A stretch of DNA of 64,000 bases from Halomonas gemina (GCF_023554995.1 NZ_JAMJPK010000002.1:62001-126000); one strand, 5' to 3'. Shown: positions 8,647-23,005, counted from the stretch's first letter. The notes: generated by a model not told the origin, from the sequence alone. Numbers and translations: made by a program.

Positions 8647-10326
8647 ATGACCATCGACCAAAAGCGCCCCCTCTACATCCCCTATGCCGGCCCATCGCTG
8701 CTCGAGATGCCGCTGCTCAACAAGGGCAGTGCCTTTACCCGCGAGGAGCGCCTGGAGTTCAACCTGATCGGCCTGCTGCCGCAGAACGTGGAGACCATCG
8801 AGGAGCAGGCGGAACGGGCCTATCGCCAGTACCGGCAGTGCCGGAACGACCTGGACAAGCACATCTACCTGCGTGCCATCCAGGACGACAACGAGACCCT
8901 CTACTACCGGCTGGTCATGGAGCATCTCGAGGAGATGCTGCCGATCATCTACACCCCCACGGTCGGCAAGGCGTGCGAGGAGTTCTCCAACATCTACCGC
9001 AACCACCGGGGGCTGTTCATCGCCTACCCGGACCGCGACCGCATGGATGACATCCTGCGCAGCTCCACCAAGGACAAGGTCAAGGTGATCGTGGTCACCG
9101 ACGGCGAGCGCATCCTGGGGCTCGGCGACCAGGGCATCGGCGGCATGGGCATTCCCATCGGCAAGCTGGCGCTCTATACCGCCTGCGGCGGCATCAGCCC
9201 GGCCTATACCCAGCCGATCATGCTCGACGTGGGCACCAACAACCAGGCGCTGCTCGACGATCCCATGTACATGGGCTGGCGTCATGAGCGCGTCTCCCAG
9301 GAGGAGTATGATGCCTTCATGGCGGAGTTCATTGCCGCGGTGAAGCGTCGCTGGCCGGGGGTCCTGCTGCAGTTCGAGGACTTCGCCCAGGCCAATGCCC
9401 TGCCGCTGCTCGACCGCTATCGCAACGAGCTCTGTTGTTTCAACGACGACGTCCAGGGGACCGCCTCGGTGGTGGTGGGTACCCTGATGGCAGCCTGCCA
9501 GGCCCGCGACGAGGGTATCGGCCAGCAGCGGGTGGTGTTCGTCGGGGCGGGCTCCGCCGGCTGCGGCATCGCCGAGCAGGTGGTGGTGGCCATGCAGACC
9601 GAGGGCCTGACCGAGCGGGAGGCACGCTCGCGCATCTACATGGTCGACCGCGAGGGGCTCGTCACCTCCGAGCAGACCTGGCTGCGCGACTTCCAGGCCC
9701 GGCTGGCCCACGACCCCGGGATGGTGGCCGGCTGGGACGGCCAGTCGCTGCTCGAGGTGGTGCGACGCATCGAGCCCACGGTGCTGATCGGCGTCTGCGG
9801 CATGCCGGGCATCTTCACCGAGGAGGTGGTGCGTGCGATGCATGCCGGCTGCGAGATGCCGCTGATCATGCCGCTCTCCAACCCGACCTCCCGGGCCGAG
9901 GCGGTGCCGGAGGACGTGATCCGCTGGACCGATGGTCAGGCCTTGGTGGCCACCGGCAGCCCCTTCCCGCCGGTGGAGTACGGTGGCCGCCGCATCCCCA
10001 TCGCCCAGTGCAATAACGCCTACATCTTCCCGGGGATCGGCCTGGGCGTGGTGGCCGCCGGAGCCAGGCGCGTCACCGACGCCATGCTGATGGCCTCGTC
10101 CCGGGCACTGGCCCGCGAGGCGCCGCTGGTCAAGCAGGGAGAGGGGGCGCTGCTGCCGCCGCTCTCCAAGATCCGTGAGCTCTCCAAGGCGATCGCCTTC
10201 GACGTGGCCGCCCAGGCCCAGGGCGAGGGCGTGGCGCTGAAGACCAACGGCATCAAGCTGCGTGAGGCCATCGAGCGCAGCAGCTGGACGCCGGTGTACA
10301 GGCGCTATCGCCGCCGTTCCTTCTGA
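8647..10326 (+). CDS. maeA: NAD-dependent malic enzyme (oxaloacetate-decarboxylating)
   Basis: Converts L-malate to pyruvate and CO2 with NAD (the MaeA/SfcA form); 559 residues, close to E. coli MaeA. Visible family features are the [12 protein letters not shown] motif from residue 102 with the catalytic Tyr, the metal-site region [13 protein letters not shown], the [16 protein letters not shown] segment, and the NAD fingerprint VGAGSAG (299-305). The upstream in-frame extension to 8407 overlaps the previous gene and is rejected; the ATG at 8647 has a GAGGCGAGAG ribosome-binding site. It is convergent with acnA. Confidence 0.94.
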   Translation: MTIDQKRPLYIPYAGPSLLEMPLLNKGSAFTREERLEFNLIGLLPQNVETIEEQAERAYRQYRQCRNDLDKHIYLRAIQDDNETLYYRLVMEHLEEMLPIIYTPTVGKACEEFSNIYRNHRGLFIAYPDRDRMDDILRSSTKDKVKVIVVTDGERILGLGDQGIGGMGIPIGKLALYTACGGISPAYTQPIMLDVGTNNQALLDDPMYMGWRHERVSQEEYDAFMAEFIAAVKRRWPGVLLQFEDFAQANALPLLDRYRNELCCFNDDVQGTASVVVGTLMAACQARDEGIGQQRVVFVGAGSAGCGIAEQVVVAMQTEGLTEREARSRIYMVDREGLVTSEQTWLRDFQARLAHDPGMVAGWDGQSLLEVVRRIEPTVLIGVCGMPGIFTEEVVRAMHAGCEMPLIMPLSNPTSRAEAVPEDVIRWTDGQALVATGSPFPPVEYGGRRIPIAQCNNAYIFPGIGLGVVAAGARRVTDAMLMASSRALAREAPLVKQGEGALLPPLSKIRELSKAIAFDVAAQAQGEGVALKTNGIKLREAIERSSWTPVYRRYRRRSF

Positions 10327-10345
10327 CGCTTCGCCTGGAACGACG

Positions 10346-10378
10346 AAGGCCCTACCGGGTAATCCGGCAGGGCCTTTT
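10346..10378 (+). terminator. Terminator after maeA
   Basis: AAGGCCCTACCGG (10346-10358) pairs with CCGGCAGGGCCTT (10364-10376) with one mismatch and runs into TTTT. It lies 20 bp after the maeA stop and is close to symmetrical. Confidence 0.7.
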
Positions 10379-10413
10379 GAGATCTGTTTCAGCTGTAGAA
10401 GCTTAAGGCTGAT

Positions 10414-10508
10414 TCGGCGACAGGCCTGCGAGGGGGCGCTGTAAACCCGTCCTTGGGCGCTACCGATGCCCTCCCTGGCATAGGACCCCCTCTGCGACCT
10501 GTCCCCGA
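10414..10508 (-). repeat. Structured dispersed repeat, copy B (inverted)
   Basis: A 95-nt copy in the opposite orientation, filling the maeA/acnA convergent gap. Read on the minus strand, the outer stem is TCGGGGACAGG with CCTGTCGCCGA, the middle stem is GAGGGGG with CCCCCTC, and the central hairpin is ATGCC AGGGAG GGCAT. Compared with copies A and C, the central stem and the outermost base pair change on both sides together (C-G to T-A outside; ACGCC/GGCGT to ATGCC/GGCAT inside). Confidence 0.85.
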
Positions 10509-10534
10509 CGCCTTTCGCCGTCAGGCTGCTCCGA

Positions 10535-13279
<2,745 letters not shown>

Positions 13280-13330
13280 GCTGTCTGTCCTCCTTTCGCA
13301 TCGCGGGGAGTGAGGGCACCATCCTGGTAC

Positions 13331-13350
13331 CTTGTGGATGACATGGTCAT
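13331..13350. promoter_or_regulatory. Palindrome in the acnA upstream region
   Basis: ATGAC ATG GTCAT forms a perfect 5-bp inverted repeat about 60 bp upstream of acnA in the 185-bp divergent gap. It may be an operator for acnA. No known regulator consensus is recognised and no promoter hexamers could be fixed. Confidence 0.25.
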
Positions 13351-13464
13351 GATAGATGCCCTTTTCAAGCGCCGCCCGGGAAGCGTGCCGGTTCGGCGCC
13401 CTTGAAATGCCGGCCTAGCCCCCGCATATTGCTGCGATACGGCACGACGGTTACGGGAGGCCGG

Positions 13465-13674
13465 ATGCACGAGGAAGCGCTCGAGTCGCGGACGGTGAAC
13501 TGCCCCTACTGCGATACACCGTTCGAGCTGCTGGTGGACCTCTCCCAGGGCAGCCATGCCACCTGGGAGGACTGCCCGCAGTGCTGCGCGCCGATCCAGC
13601 TGCGCATCGAGGTGTCGCCGGTCAGCGGCGAACTGGTCTCCCTGGACCTGGGACGCGATGACGATGTGCTCTAG
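13465..13674 (+). CDS. CPXCG-motif cysteine-rich small protein
   Basis: A 69-residue protein with two CxxC pairs: Cys13/Cys16 (CPYC) and Cys37/Cys40 followed by Cys41 (CPQCC). This is the pattern of the CPXCG-motif family, small predicted zinc-binding proteins of unknown role. The acidic tail LDLGRDDDVL is also typical. The ATG at 13465 has a GGGAGG ribosome-binding site 6 nt away; an upstream in-frame start at 13402 is not supported. It is divergent from acnA and on the same strand as trxB. Confidence 0.8.
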   Translation: MHEEALESRTVNCPYCDTPFELLVDLSQGSHATWEDCPQCCAPIQLRIEVSPVSGELVSLDLGRDDDVL

Positions 13675-14772
<1,098 letters not shown>

Positions 14773-14844
14773 CAGCGCCAAGTCGCAAGCGCCGAGCGGA
14801 AAGCTGTTCTGTGGCGGGCGGCAAGTGTTGAGGCGAGAATGCGA

Positions 14845-14880
14845 TACCCCGTCAGCCTGTTCTGACGGGGTAACTTGTTG
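14845..14880. terminator. Terminator between trxB and slyX
   Basis: TACCCCGTCAG (14845-14855) and CTGACGGGGTA (14862-14872) form a perfect 11-bp stem with a 6-nt loop, followed by ACTTGTTG. The symmetry suggests it can serve both convergent genes. Just upstream, at about 14782-14793, lies CAAGCGCCGAGC, the reverse complement of the repeat units on the other side. Confidence 0.75.
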
Positions 14881-14908
14881 ACGACGGCCACGACGGCGGC
14901 ATCATCCT

Positions 14909-15009
14909 GCTCGGCGCTCGGCGCTCGGCGCTCGGCGCTCGGCGCTCGGCGCTCGGCGCTCGGCGCTCGGCGCTCGGCGCTCGGCGCTCGGCGCTCGGCG
15001 CTCGGCGCT
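14909..15009. repeat. Tandem array of a 7-bp unit (GCTCGGC, about 14 copies)
   Basis: A 101-bp run of perfect GCTCGGC heptamers, 14 full copies and a fraction. It ends at, and overlaps by two bases, the stop codon of slyX on the minus strand. The unit is not a multiple of three, so it is unlikely to be coding; copy number should vary by replication slippage. The inverted single unit GCGCCGAGC on the far side of the terminator could pair with any copy. Confidence 0.95.
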
Positions 15010-15286
15010 AGTAGTGCGGCGGCACCTCGTCCTCGGGGCCTGGCGTTGCTGTGTCGTTCTCCTGCAGCGCCCGCTGCTGGTCGCGCAGTCGCTCCTGCAT
15101 CAGTGTATTGAGCCGCTCGAGGCGCGTCAGCCGCTGCTCCTGGCCGGCCACGGCCGCGTCCAGGGTGTCGAGCCAGTGCTCCTGGTAGGCGATGCGGCTC
15201 TCCAGGGCCTCGAGGCGTCGTGCCAGCTCGGCAGGCGTCGAATCGGTGCTCATGGTAGAATCCTCGCGCTGGGTGTCGCCGTTCAT
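15008..15286 (-). CDS. slyX: SlyX family protein
   Basis: Small coiled-coil protein of the SlyX family; molecular role unknown. The core has the typical pattern [19 protein letters not shown], then [14 protein letters not shown] and an RLRDQQRAL helix, ending in an acidic/proline tail. Two starts are plausible: the one at 15286 (92 residues) has the better ribosome-binding site (GGAGGTGCCACG), while the ATG at 15253 (81 residues, [10 protein letters not shown]) gives the usual family length and has GAGGA upstream. The stop codon forms the border of the heptamer array. Confidence 0.8.
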   Translation of the reverse strand: MNGDTQREDSTMSTDSTPAELARRLEALESRIAYQEHWLDTLDAAVAGQEQRLTRLERLNTLMQERLRDQQRALQENDTATPGPEDEVPPHY

Positions 15287-15348
15287 CGTGGCACCTCCAT
15301 GATGGTTTCTTTCTTCCTTTCACCCCGATAAGAGAGTTTTACAGGTCC

Positions 15349-15813
15349 ATGAATCGAAAGGTCGTGTTTCGTTGCAGTCTCATCAGCTTGCTGCTGGCCG
15401 CGCCGGCGCCGCTGCTGATTGCGCTGTTCGTCCATCTCACCGGCGGCGTGCTGTCACGTGAGCTGTTTTCCAGCCTTCAGGTCGGTGGCGTGGCCGTGGT
15501 CTATTTCGCCGCCGCCGCCGCGGTCTTCCTGGTGTTGCTGGTCGCCACCCTGGCGGTCAACGCCCTGACACCCCAGTTGGTCAACCTGGCCGAGGTCGAG
15601 GATGACGATCGCGAGATCGGCGAGGTCAAGTGGTTCAACGTCAACAAGGGCTATGGCTTCATCACCCGTGACGATGGCGAGGATGTCTTCGTCCACTTCC
15701 GGGCCATCCGCGGGCGGGGGCATCGCACTCTGGCCGAGGGCCAGAAGGTGCGCTACCACGTCATCCAGAACGAGCGGGGGTTGCAGGCCGACGACGTCAC
15801 TGTCATCACCTGA
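15349..15813 (+). CDS. Membrane-anchored cold-shock-domain protein
   Basis: A 154-residue protein with two N-terminal hydrophobic segments (about 8-30 and 45-72), an acidic linker (81-89, AEVEDDDRE) and a C-terminal cold-shock domain (90-153). The CSD is complete, with WFN then RNP1 as KGYGFI (100-105) and RNP2 as VFVHF (113-117), so nucleic-acid binding is expected. The basic N-terminus before the first segment suggests the CSD faces the cytoplasm. Free cold-shock proteins act as RNA chaperones; tethering one to the membrane implies a local role, which is inference. It is followed by a large palindrome and a terminator. Confidence 0.85.
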   Translation: MNRKVVFRCSLISLLLAAPAPLLIALFVHLTGGVLSRELFSSLQVGGVAVVYFAAAAAVFLVLLVATLAVNALTPQLVNLAEVEDDDREIGEVKWFNVNKGYGFITRDDGEDVFVHFRAIRGRGHRTLAEGQKVRYHVIQNERGLQADDVTVIT

Positions 15814-15952
15814 AAAACGGCCTGCGCTCGATCTTACTGCGTTGGAAGGTCGTCTCGCGCGCGAGCCCGGTCGAGATGCTCATTTAGCAGCTTGTAAACT
15901 CCGCTCTCTCGACTACCTTCCGCCTTGTCTGATCTTCGCTCGGCGCGTTTTT
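15814..15952. repeat. 139-bp imperfect palindrome
   Basis: An imperfect long inverted repeat starting right at the CSD gene stop. Outer arms AAAACG and CGTTTT, then GCGCTC/CGCTCG, GATC (15830-15833) and GATC (15931-15934), then GGAAGGT with ACCTTCC; the centre has TTTA...TAAA. It resembles, from memory, the ERIC-like intergenic palindromes known in several gammaproteobacteria. No second copy was seen in this window. Confidence 0.6.
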
Positions 15953-15968
15953 CCGCATTTCCAGCGTT

Positions 15969-16000
15969 CATCGCCCCGCCGTCGCGGGGCGATGGCGTTT
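15969..16000. terminator. Terminator between the CSD gene and the convergent unknown gene
   Basis: CATCGCCCCGC (15969-15979) and GCGGGGCGATG (15984-15994) form a perfect 11-bp stem with a CGTC loop, followed by GCGTTT. It is symmetrical enough to act for both convergent genes. Confidence 0.75.
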
Positions 16001-16005
16001 CAGGG

Positions 16006-16392
16006 CTACTGACCCGAGTCGGGCCAGTCGATCGCCTGTTCGCTGCCGTCGGGCTGCACCTGCAGGAAGCGGTCCGGGTCGTCGCCGGGCTGCCAGCCGC
16101 CCAGCGAGCAGCGCACCTCGCAGCCCAGCCGGGCGGCGGCTTCCCGGGCACAGGCCGCGTCGGTCGCCCAGGGAGTCTCGGGGCTGTCGAGCCACAGGCT
16201 CGCGAAGCCGTCGGCGGCCTTCTCCACTACCAGCACCGGCACCTCGCCGGCCTCGGCGCGGCCCAGGGTGCGCCACTTGCGCTTGCCCGCGGGCGACAGC
16301 GGCTCGGCGCCGATGGCCTGCCGCAGCCAGGCATCCAGGCGCGCGATGTCGCAGTGGGCCAGGTAGATCTCGATATCGGGATAGGATTGCAT
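16006..16392 (-). CDS. Conserved-looking hypothetical protein downstream of dapE
   Basis: A 128-residue protein not recognised as a named family. It starts MQSYPDIEIYLAHCDIARL, contains an Ala-rich predicted helix with ACAREAAARLGCEV, and ends QPDGSEQAIDWPDSGQ. It has no signal peptide or membrane segment and appears soluble and acidic. The start lies 8 bp after the dapE stop with a GAGG ribosome-binding site, so it is the last gene of the dap run. Function unknown; co-transcription with dapE is the only hint. Confidence 0.65.
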   Translation of the reverse strand: MQSYPDIEIYLAHCDIARLDAWLRQAIGAEPLSPAGKRKWRTLGRAEAGEVPVLVVEKAADGFASLWLDSPETPWATDAACAREAAARLGCEVRCSLGGWQPGDDPDRFLQVQPDGSEQAIDWPDSGQ

Positions 16393-16399
16393 GGGCGCC

Positions 16400-18584
<2,185 letters not shown>

Positions 18585-18629
18585 GGGGGTGGTGTCCTCT
18601 GGAAGCGTGGGGGAGGGCCCGGATAGGCC

Positions 18630-18968
18630 CTAGAGTGAGTCGTAGTCGCCGTCGCGGTAGCCGACGAGGATCTCGTCGCCGGTATCGAGCAGTGGGCGCT
18701 TGAGCAGGGTGGGGTGGGCCAGCATCAGCTCGCGGGCCTTGTTGGCGTCGATGTTGGCCTTCTCCTCGTCATCGAGCTGGCGCCAGGTGCTGCTGCGCCG
18801 GTTGAGCACCTCCATGACCGGCACCCGGTGCAGGATGTGCTCCAGCAGCGGGGCCGAGAGGCCGTCCTCGCGCAGGTCATGGACCTGGTAGGGGAGACCC
18901 TTGCCGTCCAGCGCCTTGCGGGCCTTTCGGCAGGTGTCGCAGTTCTTGATCACATAGAGTGTCAGCAT
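18630..18968 (-). CDS. ArsC/Spx-family protein, YffB-like
   Basis: A 112-residue thioredoxin-fold protein of the ArsC/Spx family. The N-terminal NCDTCRKARKAL motif carries Cys10 and Cys13, and RSSTWRQL plus the C-terminal LLKRPLLD segment are the usual family marks. The closest familiar relative is YffB, which in E. coli sits beside dapE, matching the location here. Arsenate reduction is not implied. Its start overlaps the 3' end of dapC by 7 bp, so it is part of the dap operon. Confidence 0.85.
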   Translation of the reverse strand: MLTLYVIKNCDTCRKARKALDGKGLPYQVHDLREDGLSAPLLEHILHRVPVMEVLNRRSSTWRQLDDEEKANIDANKARELMLAHPTLLKRPLLDTGDEILVGYRDGDYDSL

Positions 18969-20167
18969 CGGGAACTCCTCTCGATGAAGCGGCGGATGCG
19001 CCAGGCGGCCTCCACCGTGGCCTCGACCTCGGCGACCAGCGCCAGACGCAGCCGGCCCGCCCCGGGGTTGGTGCCGCTGCTGCCGACCCGGCCCATGTAG
19101 CTGCCGGGCAGCACGCTGACGTTCGCCTCGGCATGGAGTGCGCGGGCGAAGGCCTCATCATCGCCGCCGGGCACCGCCGGCCACAGGTAGAAGCTCGCCT
19201 CGGGAGCGGGGAAGTCCAGCACCGGGGCGAGGACCTCGGTCACCGCGGCGAACGTCTCGCGGTAGGCATCGCGGTTGGCGCGCACGTGGACCTCGTCGTT
19301 CCAGGCGGTGATCGAGGCCTGCTGCACGGGCAGCGACATGGCGCAGCCGTGGTAGGTGCGGTAGCGCCTGAACGGGGCGATCAGCTCGGCGTCGCCGGCG
19401 ACGAACCCGGAGCGCAGCCCCGGCAGGTTGGAGCGCTTGGAGAGGGAGTGGAACACCAGGCAGCGCCGGTAGTCGTGCCGGCCGAGGCGCGCACAGGCCT
19501 CGAGCAGCCCCGGCGGCGGGGCGGCCTCGTCCAGGTAGAGCTCCGAGTAGCACTCGTCCGAGGCGATCAGGAAGTCGTGTTCGTCGGCCAGGGCGATGAG
19601 TGTCTCGAACTCGGCCAGCGGGGTCACCGCGCCGGTGGGGTTGCCCGGCGAACAGAGAAAGACCAGCTGGACATCGCGCCAGGTCTCGGCGGACACGCCG
19701 TCCAGGTCCGGGCGGAAGCCGTTCTCGGCCGTGGCGTCGAGGTAGAGCGGTTCACCGCCGGCGAGCAGGGTGGCGCCCTCGTAGATCTGGTAGAAGGGGT
19801 TGGGCATCGCCACCCTGGCCGGGCGGGTGCGGTCCAGTGCCGCCTGGACGAAGGCGAAGATCGCCTCCCGGGTGCCGTTCACCGGCAGCACCTGATGGTC
19901 GGCGTCGAGCCCGGCCAGCCCGAAGCGTTGCCTTGCCCAGTCGGCGATCGCGCGACGCAGCTCAGGGAGGCCGGCGGTGGCCGGGTAGCGGGCGAAGTCG
20001 GCCTGGTGGGCGTGCAGCGCCTCGAGAGCCGCCGCGAAGGGCGCGTGCTGTGGCTCGCCGATGGTCAGCGGTATGTGGGCGAGCTCCTCGGGCGGCGTCA
20101 CGCCGGCCTTGAGGGCGGCGAGTTTCTCGAAGGGGTAGGGCTTGAGGGCGTCGAGGTCGGGGTTCAT
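18962..20167 (-). CDS. dapC: Succinyldiaminopimelate aminotransferase (DapC)
   Basis: PLP-dependent fold type I aminotransferase, 401 residues, assigned to N-succinyl-LL-DAP transamination because of its sequence (MNPDLDALKPYPFEKLAALK) and its position before dapD and dapE. The PLP Schiff-base lysine is Lys244 in FHSLSKRSNLPGLRSG; CSPGNPTGAV and ASDECYSELY are further PLP-site motifs. The ATG at 20167 is preferred over a longer in-frame start. A near-consensus promoter lies about 85 bp upstream, so this is the first gene of the dapC-yffB-dapD-dapE-unknown run. Confidence 0.92.
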   Translation of the reverse strand: MNPDLDALKPYPFEKLAALKAGVTPPEELAHIPLTIGEPQHAPFAAALEALHAHQADFARYPATAGLPELRRAIADWARQRFGLAGLDADHQVLPVNGTREAIFAFVQAALDRTRPARVAMPNPFYQIYEGATLLAGGEPLYLDATAENGFRPDLDGVSAETWRDVQLVFLCSPGNPTGAVTPLAEFETLIALADEHDFLIASDECYSELYLDEAAPPPGLLEACARLGRHDYRRCLVFHSLSKRSNLPGLRSGFVAGDAELIAPFRRYRTYHGCAMSLPVQQASITAWNDEVHVRANRDAYRETFAAVTEVLAPVLDFPAPEASFYLWPAVPGGDDEAFARALHAEANVSVLPGSYMGRVGSSGTNPGAGRLRLALVAEVEATVEAAWRIRRFIERSSRC

Positions 20168-20250
20168 GGCTGTCCAGGGGCGGCTCGGACAGAAGCAGGT
20201 GTCCGGCGTCGTTGTCGGTGGCGGCCCGCGTGCCGGCGGGCAGGGCATCG

Positions 20251-20279
20251 ATTATAGGGAAGCCCCGGGGCGGCCTCAA
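20251..20279 (-). promoter_or_regulatory. Sigma-70-type promoter for the dap operon
   Basis: Read on the minus strand: TTGAGG (20279-20274), exactly 17 bp, then consensus TATAAT (20256-20251). Predicted start near 20244, giving a leader of about 77 nt before dapC. It is one of the best promoter matches in the window. Confidence 0.65.
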
Positions 20280-20313
20280 ACGCCGGCCCGCTGCCCGGGG
20301 CTGGTGGGCGGCG

Positions 20314-22995
20314 TCAGCCGGGGATGGCGAGGACCTCGATGAGGCGTTCGCGCAGGCGCTGCTGGCGTTCCGGGTCGGTGAGCGGCGCGCCGGCCTTGTC
20401 GGTGATGAAGAAGACGTCCTCGACCCGCTCGCCCAGGGTCGCGATCTTGGCCGCCGACAGCGCGATGTCCTGCTCCATGAAGATGCGTCCCACCCGGGCC
20501 AGCAGGCCGGGGCGGTCGGGCGCGACGAGTTCGAGCAGGGTACGCTCGTTGGCCGGGTCCTGCTCGATGCTGACCTCGGTAGGCACCCGGAAGTGCTTGA
20601 GCTGGCGCGGGGTGTGCCGGGTGACGATCTGCGGATAGTCGTCCGGGTCGTCGAGCTCCTCCACCAGGTGGCGGCGGATCTCCTCGATGCGCTCGCGGTC
20701 GCGGATAGCCTGGCCGTGGTCGTCCAGCACGATGAAGGTGTTCAGCGTCCAGTCGTTGCTGGAGGTGGCGATGCGGGCGTCGTGGATCGATAGCCCCAGC
20801 TGGTCCATGGCGGCGGCGGTGGCGGCGAAGAGGTCGTCCACCGAGCGGGTGTGGATGAAGACCTTGGTGCCGCCCTCGGCCATGTCGTCGGTGGGGGCGT
20901 TGATCAGGATCAGCGGCAGCTGGCTGTCGCCATGGTCGAGGATGCCCTGGGTCTGCCAGACGATCTCGCTGGGCGCGTACTGCAGGAAGTAGTCCTCGCC
21001 CAGCGACTCCCAGAGCCGGTCGACACGGGCCATGTCGGCGCCCACCGAGGCCAGCAGGGAGTGCGCCTCGCTGCGCGTCTCTTGCACCCAGTCGTCGCGC
21101 TCCAGGGGGTTTTCGAGGCCGCGGCGCAGGGCGCGCTTGGTCTCGCTGTGCAGCTGGCGCAGCAGCGAGGCCCGCCAGCCGTTCCACAGGGTCGGGTTGG
21201 TGGCGTTGATGTCGGCCACCGTCAGCACGTAGAGGTAGTCGAGCCGTGTCTCGTCGCCGACCAGGCGCGCGAAGTCGGCGATCACGTCGGGGTCGGTGAT
21301 GTCGCGCTTCTGGGCCACCATGGACATCATCAGGTGGTGCTCCACCAGCCAGCTGACCAGGCGGGTATCGCGGCTGGAGAGCCCGTGGCGCTCGCAGAAG
21401 GCCTCGGCATCCCGGGCGCCGAGGGTCGAGTGGTCGCCGCCGCGTCCCTTGCCGATGTCATGGTAGAGGCCGGCGATCCACAGCAGCTCCAGCTTGGGCA
21501 GCTGGTGGATCAGGTGGGCGGCGACCGGGAACTCCTCCTTGGCCTCAGGCTTGCGGAAGCCGTGGATGCACTTGAGCAGGCGCAGCGTATGGGCATCCAC
21601 CGTGTAGATGTGGAAGAGGTCGTGCTGCATGAGCCCCACCGCCTGGCCGAACTCGGGCAGGTACTTGCCGAGCACGCCGTAGCGGTTCATGCGCCGCAGC
21701 TGGCGGGCCACGTTGCCGCCGGAGCGCAACAGGGCCATGAACAGGCTCTGGTGGCGCAGGTCGTCACGATAGAGGTCATCGATCTGGTGGCGGTGGTCGC
21801 GAATCAGGCGGATGGTGTCGGCCCGTACCCCCTCGATCTCCGGGTGCTCGGCCATCAGCAGGAAGAGCTCGAGCAGCGCCGAGGGGCGCCGGCGGAAGAC
21901 ATGACGCGAGCGCGCCTGGATATAGCCCCCCTTGATCTCGAAGCGCTCGTTGAGAGGCACGGTGGTGAGGGCCTCGCCGGCATGCAGGATCGCCTCGTCG
22001 AAGTGCTGCAGCAGCATGTCGTTGAGCCCGGCCAGCGCCGTGACGTGGCGGTAGTAGCGCTTCATGAACTGCTCCACGGCCAGGCGCTCCGGGGTGTCGC
22101 GGTAGCCGAACAGCTCGGCAATGGTGCGCTGGTGGTCGAACAGCAGGCGGTCCTCGGCGCGGTCGGTGAGCATGTGCAGGGCGTAGCGCACCTGCCACAG
22201 GAAGGCCTGGCCCTGGCTGAGGATGCGCAGCTCGGGGTCGTTCATGAAGCCGCCCGCGACCAGGTCCTCGTAGCGCTGGGTGCCGAAGTGGCGCTTGGCC
22301 ACCCAGCCGATCATCTGGATGTCGCGCAGCCCGCCCGGCGAGCTCTTGATGTTGGGCTCGAGGTGGTACTCGGAGTTGTTGTAGCGATAGTGACGGCTGA
22401 TCTGCTCCTGCCACTTGGCCTCGAAGAAGCGGTCGGCCGGCCACAGCCGCTCGGTGGAAAGACGCGCCTGCATTGCCTCGCGCAGGCGCTCGGGGCCGGC
22501 CAGGGTGCGGGTCTCCAGCAGGTTGGTGATCACCGTCACGTCGGCGCCGGCCTCGCGTTCGCAGTCGGCGAGCGAGCGCACGCTGTGGCCGATCTCCAGG
22601 CCGATGTCCCACAGGAAGGTGATGAAGGCCGTCAGCGGTTCGCGATACGGCGTGTCGTCATCGTGCTCGAGCAGCAGCAGCAGGTCGATGTCGGAGTGGG
22701 GGTGCAGCTCGCCGCGGCCGTAGCCGCCCACGGCGAGCAGCGCCACCCCGTCGTCGGGCCAGGCGTGCTGCTCCCAGGCGATGGCCAGCAGGCGGTCCAG
22801 GCACCAGGCCCGGCCGTGCACCAGGTCGCGGATGTCGGCGCCGGCGCGGAAGCGCTCGTCGAGGCGGGCCTGGATGCCGCGCAGCGCCGCCTTGAAGGGG
22901 GCGATCGGCGAGCGCTCGCCGGCGAGCTCGGCGCGGAAGGCCTCGACATCGAAGAGGCCATCGTCGGGGACGAAGCGGTAGTGGTGCAGTAGCAT
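20314..22995 (-). CDS. glnD: [Protein-PII] uridylyltransferase / uridylyl-removing enzyme
   Basis: Nitrogen sensor that uridylylates PII at low glutamine and removes UMP at high glutamine; 893 residues, normal. The nucleotidyltransferase motif GGYGRGEL (90-97) with Asp102 and Asp104 is at the N-terminus, the HD hydrolase domain with LYHDIGKGRGGDHS is in the middle, and two ACT domains are C-terminal (WTLNTFIVLDDHG, and LELVAPDRPGLLARVG). The ATG at 22995 lies 11 bp after the map stop; an in-frame GTG at 23040 inside map would add 15 residues and has a GGAGG-like site, so the start is not certain. Confidence 0.94.
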   Translation of the reverse strand: MLLHHYRFVPDDGLFDVEAFRAELAGERSPIAPFKAALRGIQARLDERFRAGADIRDLVHGRAWCLDRLLAIAWEQHAWPDDGVALLAVGGYGRGELHPHSDIDLLLLLEHDDDTPYREPLTAFITFLWDIGLEIGHSVRSLADCEREAGADVTVITNLLETRTLAGPERLREAMQARLSTERLWPADRFFEAKWQEQISRHYRYNNSEYHLEPNIKSSPGGLRDIQMIGWVAKRHFGTQRYEDLVAGGFMNDPELRILSQGQAFLWQVRYALHMLTDRAEDRLLFDHQRTIAELFGYRDTPERLAVEQFMKRYYRHVTALAGLNDMLLQHFDEAILHAGEALTTVPLNERFEIKGGYIQARSRHVFRRRPSALLELFLLMAEHPEIEGVRADTIRLIRDHRHQIDDLYRDDLRHQSLFMALLRSGGNVARQLRRMNRYGVLGKYLPEFGQAVGLMQHDLFHIYTVDAHTLRLLKCIHGFRKPEAKEEFPVAAHLIHQLPKLELLWIAGLYHDIGKGRGGDHSTLGARDAEAFCERHGLSSRDTRLVSWLVEHHLMMSMVAQKRDITDPDVIADFARLVGDETRLDYLYVLTVADINATNPTLWNGWRASLLRQLHSETKRALRRGLENPLERDDWVQETRSEAHSLLASVGADMARVDRLWESLGEDYFLQYAPSEIVWQTQGILDHGDSQLPLILINAPTDDMAEGGTKVFIHTRSVDDLFAATAAAMDQLGLSIHDARIATSSNDWTLNTFIVLDDHGQAIRDRERIEEIRRHLVEELDDPDDYPQIVTRHTPRQLKHFRVPTEVSIEQDPANERTLLELVAPDRPGLLARVGRIFMEQDIALSAAKIATLGERVEDVFFITDKAGAPLTDPERQQRLRERLIEVLAIPG

Positions 22996-23005
22996 GGCGA
23001 TCGAC

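Noticed and set aside
14909-15009. Tandem repeats considered as a CRISPR array
   Set aside because: The units are 7 bp with no spacers, and no cas genes are present.
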